From an uncultured Clostridia bacterium (GTDB taxonomy: Bacteria > Bacillota > Clostridia > Christensenellales > Borkfalkiaceae), in NCBI GenBank assembly GCA_944372525.1, contig CALVZL010000021.1, positions 1-64,000 of the forward strand: 64,000 nt of DNA, given 5' to 3'. Within the stretch, counting starts at the first letter, position 1; each line of letters opens with the position of its first letter. Under the pieces are notes generated by a model that ran no database searches, was not told the origin of the DNA, and was given only the letters and a program-made list of their open reading frames with translations. Positions 1 to 7,564 of the stretch are shown here, one piece after another. A program made the translations under genes and the position numbers.

Positions 1-19
1 TAAAATGGTGGTAGTTCAT
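1..19 (-). CDS. Start of an unidentified gene cut by the left window edge
   Basis: On the minus strand an AAAGGAG ribosome-binding site sits 6 nt before an ATG at 19-17, and the frame stays open to the window edge (it reads M-N-Y-H-H-F). Only six codons are visible, so no function can be given. The start lies downstream of the pheT terminator in an AT-rich leader, which points to an independent transcript. The start codon falls inside one arm of a long inverted repeat (13-27 with 67-81), so its translation may be controlled by RNA structure. The call rests only on the ribosome-binding site and open frame. Confidence 0.4.
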
Positions 20-81
20 ACAGATCTCCTTTGTGTAAATTTTGTTTCGCAACTCTATTTTACCACAGATTTGTATGAACT
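13..81 (-). promoter_or_regulatory. Inverted repeat that could mask the start codon of the left-edge gene
   Basis: Positions 67-81 and 13-27 are complementary over 15 bp with a single mismatch, separated by 39 nt. Read on the minus strand, the 3' arm contains the last base or two of the ribosome-binding site and the whole ATG at 19-17. Folding would occlude initiation. A possible -10 box (TATACT, 117-112) lies upstream but no good -35 is seen. Confidence 0.45.
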
Positions 82-135
82 CCTTTTTTTTCTTCTACTG
101 TTGCACTTAATAGTATAATTCACCATATACAAAAT

Positions 136-163
136 GAGATCCGTCCCCTGCGGGACGGATCTC
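136..163 (-). terminator. Rho-independent terminator of pheST
   Basis: A perfect 12-bp stem (136-147 with 152-163) with a 4-nt loop begins 3 bp after the pheT stop codon. On the minus strand it is followed by ATTTTG, a short U-rich tail. It closes the pheST transcript. Confidence 0.85.
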
Positions 164-165
164 GC

Positions 166-2571
166 TCAGCGCAATTCTGCTCCGAGGCGTTTTTGCAACG
201 TTTCCACGATCTTGCGGAAAAATCCGTCCACCGTTTCCGGCGAGAGCGGTTTCTCGGCATTCGCATCGGGAGAAAACGTCAGACGGAACGCCATGCTCTT
301 CTTGCCCGCGCCCAGTCGGGGATCACGGTAAACGTCGAACAGTTCGGCGCGCTTTGCCGCCTTGCAGGCATGCAAAATGCACGCTTCGACTTCCGCGCAG
401 GTCGTCTTTTCCGCGACGACGACGGCAAGATCTCTTCTCACGTTCTCAAATTTGGGCAGAGGACGGAAGGTGATGTCCGCCGCAAATTTTTTGGAGAGCG
501 CAGCGTAATCCAGCTCGGCGAGACAGACTCTCTTGTCGTCCAGCGCAAGCTCTTCCGCGACCGCCGGATGCAGTTCGCCCAGGCAGCCGACTTCCTTCTC
601 TCCGAGCTTCACGATCGCCGTGACGCCGGGGTGCAGATAAGGTCTCTCCCCCCGCTCGAAGCAAAGCCGAAGGTCAAACGCCTCCGCAAGCGCTTCGACG
701 GCACCCTTGAGATCGAAGAAATCCCCCTCGCCCCACAGCCCGACGCAGAGCGTCTTGCGCTCCTGCGGAAGTTCCCTCAGCGGAAGCTCCTGCGCGAGAT
801 AGACGTTGGCAAGTTCGAACAGTCTTCCCTCTGCGTTTCCGCGCCGCACATTGCGCACAATGTTCTGCAACATGGAAGGCATGAGGAAGGTGCGCATGAC
901 GGAAAGATCTTCTCCGATCGGATTGAGAATGCGGATCGCCCTGCGCTCAGGTGCATCCGCACTCAGACGGAACAGATCGAATTCTTTGGGGGAATAAAAG
1001 GAATAGTTGCACGCTTCGCAGTATCCCTCCGCTTTGAGCACGTTCTTGCATTTGAGCTCTTCTCTCTGCTCGACAGTCAGCCCGCCGCGGGTGACGGACG
1101 CGCATTGCAGGAAGGAAGGTCGGATATGCTCATACCCGTACATCCGAATGATCTCCTCCGCAAGATCGGGATATCCCTCCACGTCCTCCCGCCAGAGGGG
1201 AACGGAGACGGTCAGCCTGCCGTTTTTCCCGCTCACGCCGAACCCCAAGCGGCGCAAAATGTCCGACGCCTCTTCGAAGGGGATTTCTATCCCGAGAACG
1301 GCACAGATTTTTCCGTACTCCGCCTCGACGACCTTCTTTTCGGTCGGCGCCCCGAGCGGATCGGCGCGGTATGCCGTGGGACAGCCGCAACCCAATTCCC
1401 CGACGAGATGGAGTGCGCGGTTCATCGCCGTTTCGCAGGTGAAAGCGTCCACGCCCTTTTCGAAACGGGCAGAGGAATCGCTGTGCTGTCCGAGCGCGCG
1501 CGCCGTTTTCCGCACGCTGTCACGGGCAAATTTCGCCGCTTCGAAAAACACCGCCTTCGTCTCCGCCTTGATCTCGCTGTTCAGCCCGCCCATAATCCCC
1601 GCGAGCGCAACGCCGCCTTCTCCGTCGCAAATGAGCAAATTGTCGCTGTTGAGCGTAAATTCTTTCTCGTCGAGCGTCGTGATTGTTTCCCCTGTTTTCG
1701 CACGGCGCACTACAATTTTTCCGCCGCGCAGGAAATCGCGGTCAAAGGCATGCATGGGCTGTCCCAGCTCCAACAGCACATAATTTGTGATATCGACAAT
1801 GTTCGAGACCGAACGCAACCCGCACAAAGCGAGGCGGCGGCGCATCCATTGAGGAGAAACGCCGATCTTCACGTCTTCGACATAATGTCCGATATACCGC
1901 GGACAAAGCTCGGGATCCTGCACCTCCACGGGAATGACGACTTTGGTCTGCCGTGCCGAAAACGAGCAATCCGGCGAACGCAGCGGTTGTTTGAGAACGG
2001 CCGCCACTTCGCGGGCAAGTCCGTAAATGCTCTGGCAGTCGGGGCGGTTCGCCGTAATCGCTACGTCAAAGATCCAATCGTCCAACCCCACGATTCCGCG
2101 GATGTCCTCACCGGGAACGGCGTCCCCTTCGCGCAGCAAAAGAATTCCGTTTACTTCCGCCCCCTCGTAGAAGTCGTCGCCGATCCCGAGTTCTTCGCCC
2201 GAGCACATCATTCCCTCGGACAGCACGCCGCGCAGTTTTCCCGTTTTGATCTTGCGCACCCCCTCTTCGGACAAAACGGTCGCCCCGTCCAGCGCGCAGG
2301 GAACGAGCGCACCTTCGAAGACGTTCGTCGCGGCGGTACAGATCTGCTTCATACCGAAGGCGCCGCAATCGACGGTGCAGACGAGCAACCGGTCGGCATC
2401 GGGATGTTTTTCGATCTTGCAAATCCTGCCGACCGCGACGCCGGTCACGTCTGTCCCGAGCCGGCGCAGTTCCTCGACCTCAAATCCGCAGGAAAACAGT
2501 TTCTGCTGCAACTCCTGCGCCGAAATGTCAATATCGGTATATTCTTTCAGCCAACTCAGCGGTACAATCAT
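166..2571 (-). CDS. pheT: Phenylalanyl-tRNA synthetase beta subunit
   Basis: The beta chain of the cytoplasmic (alpha-beta)2 enzyme that charges tRNA-Phe. At 801 residues it has the full bacterial length. The start MIVPLSWLKEYTDID is typical of the family. An EMAP/tRNA-binding fold covers roughly residues 40-150, followed by the B3/B4 editing region, the B5 region (around 400-480), the catalytic-like core, and a C-terminal ferredoxin-like anticodon-binding domain (about 705-800). It follows pheS after 13 bp and is co-transcribed from the Phe T-box promoter at 3953-3981. A hairpin terminator follows directly. No frameshift or missing domain is visible. Confidence 0.97.
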   Translation of the reverse strand: MIVPLSWLKEYTDIDISAQELQQKLFSCGFEVEELRRLGTDVTGVAVGRICKIEKHPDADRLLVCTVDCGAFGMKQICTAATNVFEGALVPCALDGATVLSEEGVRKIKTGKLRGVLSEGMMCSGEELGIGDDFYEGAEVNGILLLREGDAVPGEDIRGIVGLDDWIFDVAITANRPDCQSIYGLAREVAAVLKQPLRSPDCSFSARQTKVVIPVEVQDPELCPRYIGHYVEDVKIGVSPQWMRRRLALCGLRSVSNIVDITNYVLLELGQPMHAFDRDFLRGGKIVVRRAKTGETITTLDEKEFTLNSDNLLICDGEGGVALAGIMGGLNSEIKAETKAVFFEAAKFARDSVRKTARALGQHSDSSARFEKGVDAFTCETAMNRALHLVGELGCGCPTAYRADPLGAPTEKKVVEAEYGKICAVLGIEIPFEEASDILRRLGFGVSGKNGRLTVSVPLWREDVEGYPDLAEEIIRMYGYEHIRPSFLQCASVTRGGLTVEQREELKCKNVLKAEGYCEACNYSFYSPKEFDLFRLSADAPERRAIRILNPIGEDLSVMRTFLMPSMLQNIVRNVRRGNAEGRLFELANVYLAQELPLRELPQERKTLCVGLWGEGDFFDLKGAVEALAEAFDLRLCFERGERPYLHPGVTAIVKLGEKEVGCLGELHPAVAEELALDDKRVCLAELDYAALSKKFAADITFRPLPKFENVRRDLAVVVAEKTTCAEVEACILHACKAAKRAELFDVYRDPRLGAGKKSMAFRLTFSPDANAEKPLSPETVDGFFRKIVETLQKRLGAELR

Positions 2572-2584
2572 AATCTTCCCCTCC

Positions 2585-3679
2585 TCAGTCTCTGAACTGA
2601 CTCAGAAAACGCACGTCGTTTTCGGTGAGCAGTTTGATGTTGTTTACACCGTATTTGAGCATGGCAATGCGCTCGATCCCCATACCGAACGCAAAGCCGG
2701 AATATTCGTCGGGATCGATCCCGCAGTTTTCCAACACCCGGCGGTTGACCATTCCCGCGCCGAGCACTTCGATCCATCCCGTTCCTTTGCACAGAGAACA
2801 GCCTTTTCCGCCGCAGGCGGCGCAGGAGACGTCGACTTCAACGGAAGGTTCGGTGAAGGGGAAATAAGAAGGGCGCAGACGGGTCTTGCTGGTCCCCGAA
2901 AACATGGTGCGCGCAAATTCGTCGAGCATTCCCTGCAAATCGCAGAGCGAAACCTCCCTGTCCACGACGAGCCCCTCCATCTGATGAAACATGGGGGAAT
3001 GCGTCGCATCGTCGTCCGAACGGAACACCCTTCCCGGAGAAAGCATCTTGATGGGCGGTTTCTTTTTCTCCATCAGGCGGATCTGCCCCGCGCTCGTCTG
3101 CGTGCGCAGCAAAAACTCATCCGTCAGATAAAACGTGTCCTGCATATCCCGCGCGGGGTGATCTGCGGGCGTGTTCAATGCCGTAAAGTTATAGTATTCG
3201 TTCTCGATCTCGGGGCCCTCGTACACCTCGAAGCCCATGCCGACAAAGATATCGATGAGCTGGTTTCTTACGCGAGTAACGGGATGCAGCGTCCCCTGCT
3301 TGCGCCTCTTCCCCGGCATGGTGACGTCTGTCTTTTCCTGCGCGAGCCGTTCCTCCAACTCGCGGCGGCGCACGCTCTCTTCCAGTGCGTCAATTTCGCC
3401 TTCCAGCGCTTCGCGCAGATCGTTGATCCGCTTTCCGAAGGAAGGGCGTTCTTCTGCAGGAATCTCCCTGAGTCCTTTCAAAAGCGCGGTCACCTTTCCC
3501 GCTCTGCCCAGGTACTTCATGCGCACTTCATACAACGCGCGGCTGTCCCGCACGGCGGCGAGGGCGCGCTTCGCCTCCTCTCTCACCGCTTCCAGGAGCG
3601 ACGCGCCGCTTCCCCGCTTGGAATTTTCCTCCCGTCCTTCTGCGCCGACGTTTGTTTGATCTTTTTCTTTCTCTTCCAT
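2585..3679 (-). CDS. pheS: Phenylalanyl-tRNA synthetase alpha subunit
   Basis: The catalytic alpha chain of PheRS, 364 residues. The N-terminal coiled-coil arm (about 25-110) contacts tRNA. The class II aminoacyl-tRNA synthetase core follows, with motif 2 near [18 protein letters not shown] and motif 3 near [27 protein letters not shown] cysteine cluster in the core resembles the zinc-like knuckle of many Bacillota PheS, although here it is inferred from spacing only. The first ~25 residues are rich in E/K/G and look like a lineage-specific extension. The ATG at 3679 follows AGGAAGAAAA. The gene lies behind a T-box leader and precedes pheT. Confidence 0.96.
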   Translation of the reverse strand: MEEKEKDQTNVGAEGREENSKRGSGASLLEAVREEAKRALAAVRDSRALYEVRMKYLGRAGKVTALLKGLREIPAEERPSFGKRINDLREALEGEIDALEESVRRRELEERLAQEKTDVTMPGKRRKQGTLHPVTRVRNQLIDIFVGMGFEVYEGPEIENEYYNFTALNTPADHPARDMQDTFYLTDEFLLRTQTSAGQIRLMEKKKPPIKMLSPGRVFRSDDDATHSPMFHQMEGLVVDREVSLCDLQGMLDEFARTMFSGTSKTRLRPSYFPFTEPSVEVDVSCAACGGKGCSLCKGTGWIEVLGAGMVNRRVLENCGIDPDEYSGFAFGMGIERIAMLKYGVNNIKLLTENDVRFLSQFRD

Positions 3680-3714
3680 TTTTCTTCCTTCTCCCTCCGC
3701 CCTTTGATAAAAAA

Positions 3715-3946
3715 CGCCCCATACATTGCTGTATAGGGCGAAATTTCCGCGGTACCACCTAACTTCGCACGACGTCTCCGCCGCGCCTCTTTTCCCTTAA
3801 CGCGGGAGCGACGGCTCCGCTTAAAGTTCTGTTCGGCGGAGCGGCTCGCGGGGGAATACCGCGCACGTCTGCGAATGCCCTTTCAGCCTGCGGGGCGTTC
3901 TCTCTGCAAACAGACGTTCCTGCGCGTCTCTTCCGCTTATGCCTGT
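3715..3946 (-). promoter_or_regulatory. T-box leader (Phe) controlling pheST
   Basis: The conserved T-box core GGTGGTACCGCGGAAATT is on the minus strand at 3760-3743. It is followed by a terminator hairpin (3715-3725 with 3732-3741, one bulge) and a U run at 3709-3714. Upstream, a long stem I contains an AGAGAG bulge, and the specifier loop reads GGTATTCCC with TTC (3856-3854), a Phe codon. This matches the downstream synthetase. Uncharged tRNA-Phe is expected to pair with the specifier and T-box bulge and prevent termination. The roughly 390-bp gene-free stretch 3680-4073 is accounted for by this leader, its promoter and the upstream terminator. Confidence 0.93.
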
Positions 3947-3952
3947 TCTTCC

Positions 3953-3981
3953 ATTATAAAGCCTTTCCTCTCTCCTGTCAA
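3953..3981 (-). promoter_or_regulatory. SigA promoter of pheST
   Basis: TTGACA (3981-3976), a 17-nt spacer and TATAAT (3958-3953) form an exact consensus. The predicted start is an A at 3946, giving a leader of about 267 nt to pheS. Confidence 0.9.
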
Positions 3982-4015
3982 ACGTTTTCGCGCAATTTAT
4001 CTGAATGCCTGTCTT

Positions 4016-4048
4016 CAAAAATCCCGGAACCGCCTTTCGGCGGTTCCG
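4016..4048 (-). terminator. Terminator of the cdaA-aspartokinase operon
   Basis: A 10-bp perfect stem (4025-4034 with 4039-4048), capped on the minus strand by a GAAA tetraloop and followed by GGGATTTTTG, lies 25 bp after the aspartokinase stop. Confidence 0.9.
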
Positions 4049-4073
4049 CCCCCCCTGCGCGTACGCTTTGCCG

Positions 4074-5399
4074 TCATGTTTCCGACGGAAAAAACGCCTC
4101 GTAAACGGCGCGAAGCGTCCGCTCGTAATTCTCATTGTCCACGCCCACGATGATGTTCAGTTCCGAAGATCCCTGATCGATCATGCGCACATTGACGCCC
4201 GCGCGGGCGATCGCCTGAAACAGACGGGCGGACGTTCCGACATTCCGGCTCATGCCGTGACCCACGACCGCAATGAGCGCAACGTCGTCGAAAACCCGCA
4301 TCTGATCGGGATGCACCGCTTCCTCGATCTCCCGCAATACGGCTTCCAGAACGCCTTCCCGAAGTTCGTTGCTGTCGATGACAAACGACATCGTGTCGAT
4401 GCCCGTCGGCATATGTTCGAAAGAGACGGCATGCCGCTCTAAAACAGTGAGAATCTTGCGGGCAAACCCGATCTCCTGGTTCATGAGAGACTTCTCGACA
4501 AAGACAACGGTGAAATCTTTTTTCCCCGCAATTCCGGTGACAATCTTCTCCCCGAACCGATATTCCGACGAAGGAAGGATCTCTGTTCCCTCATCGTCCG
4601 GGCGGAAGGTGTTTTTGATGCGGATGGGAATGTTGGCTTCCCGCACGGGAAAAATGGACTCGCTGTGCAGCACGTTCGCCCCCATATAGGAAAGCTCGCG
4701 CAGCTCCCGATAAGAAAGCGCACGGATGGGCGCAGGGTTGTCGACCACACGGGGATCGCACGCCAAAAATCCGCTGACATCCGTCCAGTTCTCATACAGA
4801 TCGGCACCCGCCGCACGGGCAAGAACGGCACCCGAGATGTCGCTCCCTCCCCGCGAAAAAGTCCGGACCTTTCCCTGTTCGTCCGCTCCGTAAAATCCCG
4901 CCAGCACGGCGCGTTCGTTGTTTTTCAGCGCCGAAGCGAGCAGCGAAAAGGTCCTCTTTTCGAGAAGCCTCCCGCCCTCGTCGAATTTCACATACTCTCG
5001 CGCATCGAGAAAGGGAATCCCCAGCAGCTCTGCCATCAGCCTGCCCGAGAGATATTCTCCGCGGGAGGCGGTGAACTCCGTGCTTTTTTCCCGCTCGATC
5101 TCCTCTTTCGTCTCGCGCAACAGCGTTTCAACGTCAAAATCCAGTCCGAGTTCACGGACAATGGCGCGAAACCGTTCCCGGACTTTTTCGAACTCCTCCC
5201 CGCACTTGCCCGTCTCCCGTACGCAGCGATCGGTTTCATAGAGAAGATCGGTGATCTTGCTGTCTCCGCTAAACCGCTTCCCCGGCGCGGAGACCACGAC
5301 GTAACGGCGCGAAGGGTCGCTTTCGACGATTTTTGCAACCCGCCGCATGGTGATCCCGTCCGCCATGGACGTACCGCCGAATTTGCAGACCTTAATCAT
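4074..5399 (-). CDS. lysC: Aspartate kinase
   Basis: Phosphorylates L-aspartate, the first step toward lysine, threonine, methionine and diaminopimelate. The N-terminus KVCKFGGTSMADG is the kinase signature. The catalytic domain runs to about residue 280 and contains TFSRGGSDISGAVLA. Two ACT domains (about 300-370 and 375-441) carry regulatory motifs such as VVGHGMSRNVGTSARLF and SSELNIIVGVD. The start MIKVCKFGG at 5399 is preferred over upstream in-frame ATGs because the family begins here; it overlaps the end of the DUF1015 gene by 8 bp. At 441 residues the length is normal. Which amino acid inhibits it cannot be read from sequence. The gene is last in the cdaA operon, an uncommon context. 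Confidence 0.93.
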   Translation of the reverse strand: MIKVCKFGGTSMADGITMRRVAKIVESDPSRRYVVVSAPGKRFSGDSKITDLLYETDRCVRETGKCGEEFEKVRERFRAIVRELGLDFDVETLLRETKEEIEREKSTEFTASRGEYLSGRLMAELLGIPFLDAREYVKFDEGGRLLEKRTFSLLASALKNNERAVLAGFYGADEQGKVRTFSRGGSDISGAVLARAAGADLYENWTDVSGFLACDPRVVDNPAPIRALSYRELRELSYMGANVLHSESIFPVREANIPIRIKNTFRPDDEGTEILPSSEYRFGEKIVTGIAGKKDFTVVFVEKSLMNQEIGFARKILTVLERHAVSFEHMPTGIDTMSFVIDSNELREGVLEAVLREIEEAVHPDQMRVFDDVALIAVVGHGMSRNVGTSARLFQAIARAGVNVRMIDQGSSELNIIVGVDNENYERTLRAVYEAFFPSET

Positions 5400-6558
5400 A
5401 GCTGATCTCCCTGCCCTCCAGATAATAACGTTTCTGAACGGCATCCCCCACCGAAAAGCTCTTCCTGGGGAACCGTCTCCCCCCTTTGAGCACCGCAAAC
5501 ACATCCTCTTTCCCGATGGATTTCATCACGACAACCGCACAATCTTCCGCTCGGGCGGCGCTCTCCAGTTCTTCCTGCGAATGGATGTAGTCCGCTTTCC
5601 CGCCGTTCGAACGGAGATAGGAAGCCACGGCAACATCGACCCGCGCAATCGTCTCCGCTCCCGAAGGGAGCGCGGGATACAGCAATTTTCCTTTTCGCTC
5701 GCAAGGGATCTCCCGCGAAAACCAATCGCAGAACGCGTCCGCATCCGTCTCTTTGACGAGGCGGTGAATGGGATAGAGGCACACTGCTTCGTCGAAGATG
5801 TTGACGAATTCGACGAGCGTAAAGCGTGCGGGATGGCTGCTCCGTTCCTTTTCGCTCAGCCCTGTCTTGACTTCCTCCCAATATGCCTTTGCGGCGGCGA
5901 TCGAATGATTTCCGTCTGCAACCGCAAAACAGGGATCCGCACACTTCATGAGCGCATGCGCCGTACTCACGGCAAGGTCCTCCGGCACGAAATACCCCGT
6001 CAGGTGTCCGCCCCCCAGCATGAGATCGAAATCATAAAGTTTTTCCAACTCTTCGTCGAGCAGTCCGCGCAGAACCTTATCTTTTTTGTCCCGATAAAAG
6101 ACCATGGCATGCGGAAACTCCAGCACGGCTCCCCGCCGCACCGCAACGCGCGGGGGAAGGCGTTCGGGAATCACCGCCTCGGTCGCGCAGATCAGCGCGT
6201 CTTTTGAATTTTCGTAACTGTATTCTTCCAGGTCGATCGCAGCGAGAATCCCCCGCCGCACGCCGCCGGAGAGCCGACGCTCGGTCAGCACAAACCCGCG
6301 GTCCAATTTGTGCACGATGCCCTCTTCGAGCACACGGTACATATTCTCATGGATTTCGGCAATGCGCTCCTCGTCCTCTTCGCCGAGATAGACCTCGGGC
6401 AGGATCATGCAAAGCGACGAAGGCGCGCCGCCGACTTCCCGCGCGACGCGCTCCCAATAATTTCTGTCCGAAGTAAACTGATCGCACGCGATCACCGCCC
6501 ACTTGCGAAACCCCTGTTCGGGAAGGCAGATCCGCGGGATCCGAATGCAGTTCTTCAT
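5392..6558 (-). CDS. DUF1015 family protein
   Basis: A 388-residue soluble protein that I assign to DUF1015, a widespread family without established biochemical function. The family hallmarks are the N-terminal AVIACDQFTSDRNYWERV, the central FAVADGNHSIAAAKAYWEE with its DGNHS signature (around residue 205) and the adjacent FTLVEFVNIFDEAV. There is no signal peptide or membrane segment. Its ATG overlaps the stop of the upstream mini-CdaR ORF by 4 nt (ATGA), and its end overlaps aspartokinase by 8 nt, so the four genes are probably translationally coupled. Pairing with aspartokinase hints at amino-acid metabolism, but this is only inference from position. Confidence 0.85.
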   Translation of the reverse strand: MKNCIRIPRICLPEQGFRKWAVIACDQFTSDRNYWERVAREVGGAPSSLCMILPEVYLGEEDEERIAEIHENMYRVLEEGIVHKLDRGFVLTERRLSGGVRRGILAAIDLEEYSYENSKDALICATEAVIPERLPPRVAVRRGAVLEFPHAMVFYRDKKDKVLRGLLDEELEKLYDFDLMLGGGHLTGYFVPEDLAVSTAHALMKCADPCFAVADGNHSIAAAKAYWEEVKTGLSEKERSSHPARFTLVEFVNIFDEAVCLYPIHRLVKETDADAFCDWFSREIPCERKGKLLYPALPSGAETIARVDVAVASYLRSNGGKADYIHSQEELESAARAEDCAVVVMKSIGKEDVFAVLKGGRRFPRKSFSVGDAVQKRYYLEGREISYD

Positions 6559-6662
6559 AATGCGTTGACGAGGATCACCGTAATCAGCGTCAAAGCCAGG
6601 GAAAGGAGCTTCAACGGCACATTCTTCGTAAAGACGTTCCTCAGATATTCGGCAAATTTCAT
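6555..6662 (-). CDS. 35-residue membrane protein resembling only the CdaR/YbbR N-terminal anchor
   Basis: This short ORF starts with an ATG overlapping the cdaA stop (ATGA, 6662-6659) and ends with a TGA overlapping the DUF1015 start (ATGA, 6558-6555). It encodes one amphipathic and one hydrophobic segment; residues 16-35 read PLKLLSLALTLITVILVNAL. In most Bacillota the gene after cdaA is cdaR (ybbR), whose N-terminus has the same pattern (N-x-P-L-K-L-L-S-L followed by a transmembrane helix) before several extracytoplasmic YbbR domains. Here nothing follows the helix. The tight coupling on both sides argues for a real gene. The CdaR relationship is my inference from position and pattern. Confidence 0.7.
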   Translation of the reverse strand: MKFAEYLRNVFTKNVPLKLLSLALTLITVILVNAL

Positions 6663-7459
6663 CCTCTTCTACCCTCCGCGTTAAATTCTTTCCAATAATA
6701 CTCCCTCAGGAACTTCTTCAGGATCTCGGAATCGGCATAGCGGGTGATCTCTCCCCGCTTGACGACAGAGACGATCCCCGTCTCTTCGGAGACAATGATC
6801 GCGGAGACATCCGCCACCTCCGTCACCCCGATGCCCGCGCGATGGCGAGTCCCGTAGTCTTTGGGAAAGTCCTTCTGCGTCAGCGGGAGGAAACAGCCCG
6901 CCGCCTGTATCCTGTCTCCGTAGATGATCATGGCGCCGTCGTGCAGGGGCGCCTTAGGGATGAAAATTCCCTCGATGAGCTGATTGGAGATCTGTGCGCC
7001 GAGCGCCACGCCGCTCTCCACGATCTCCCTCGGCAGATTTCCGTTGCTCAGCACGATGAGCGCGCCCGTATTGCTTTTGGAAAGATCCTGCACCGCCTTG
7101 ACAATGGAAGCAATGTAATCCTCCGCCCGCGAACCCACCGCCGCTTTCGCCGTCTCGCCCGAAAACGCGGCAGAGTGTTTTCCCGCCCAGATCTCCCGCT
7201 TGATCTCCGTGCTGAACAGCAACAGGAAAAAGACGGAGAGCAGCATAAAAAAGATGACGTAAACCGTGGCACCGAGGTTGAAGGAAAAGAGCATGATCAC
7301 GCCGACCGCCACAAGGAGCAGCGCATACACGGGGATCAGCCGTTTGGCGTTGTTCTCCTTGACCGTCCGCAAAACATAATAAATGAGCAGGAAGAACATG
7401 ATCCCTTCCAGCACATACAGCCAATTAAAATTCATGACGGCATTCTTGATTGCTTCCAT
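6659..7459 (-). CDS. cdaA: Membrane diadenylate cyclase (c-di-AMP synthase)
   Basis: Makes cyclic di-AMP from two ATP, the messenger controlling potassium, osmolyte and cell-wall homeostasis. Three hydrophobic helices occupy about residues 10-85 of 266, followed by the DisA_N-type domain. Its two catalytic motifs are intact: DGA in APLHDGAMIIYGDRI and RHR in YGTRHRAGIGVTE. The start MEAIKNAV at 7459 is chosen because it begins just before the first helix and matches known CdaA starts. In-frame TTG codons upstream are less likely, although the leader also contains a GGGGAGGAG segment. The stop overlaps the mini-CdaR ORF. The operon has no GlmM and no full-length CdaR. Confidence 0.95.
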   Translation of the reverse strand: MEAIKNAVMNFNWLYVLEGIMFFLLIYYVLRTVKENNAKRLIPVYALLLVAVGVIMLFSFNLGATVYVIFFMLLSVFFLLLFSTEIKREIWAGKHSAAFSGETAKAAVGSRAEDYIASIVKAVQDLSKSNTGALIVLSNGNLPREIVESGVALGAQISNQLIEGIFIPKAPLHDGAMIIYGDRIQAAGCFLPLTQKDFPKDYGTRHRAGIGVTEVADVSAIIVSEETGIVSVVKRGEITRYADSEILKKFLREYYWKEFNAEGRRG

Positions 7460-7502
7460 CGTTCCCTGCAATTTCCTCTCGCGGCAATTGCTCCTCCCCT
7501 TT

Positions 7503-7531
7503 ATTATATCGTTTCGGCAGAAAAAAAGCAA
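7503..7531 (-). promoter_or_regulatory. Promoter of cdaA
   Basis: TTGCTT (7531-7526), a 17-nt spacer and TATAAT (7508-7503). The -35 lies in a short terminator-like hairpin after holA (AAGCA ... TGCTT followed by TTTTT), so termination and initiation signals overlap. Confidence 0.8.
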
Positions 7532-7564
7532 AGTTTTTTGTATGCTTCCGCCCTCTATTTTGTA

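Noticed and set aside
193..2595. An 800-codon plus-strand frame opposite pheT
   Set aside because: Shadow of pheT; Arg/His-rich, no recognised motif. Similar long shadows lie opposite purL, fhs and the helicase gene (for example 22156-24702 and 11815-13935).
6555..6662. The mini-CdaR as a frameshifted remnant of a longer cdaR
   Set aside because: The following DNA is entirely occupied by the intact DUF1015 gene that overlaps its stop; no YbbR-like sequence is found in any frame nearby.
7425..7480. A short leader-peptide frame (TTG start) before cdaA
   Set aside because: GGGGAGGAG precedes a TTG out of frame with cdaA, but the frame is short, overlaps cdaA and has no regulatory codon run.
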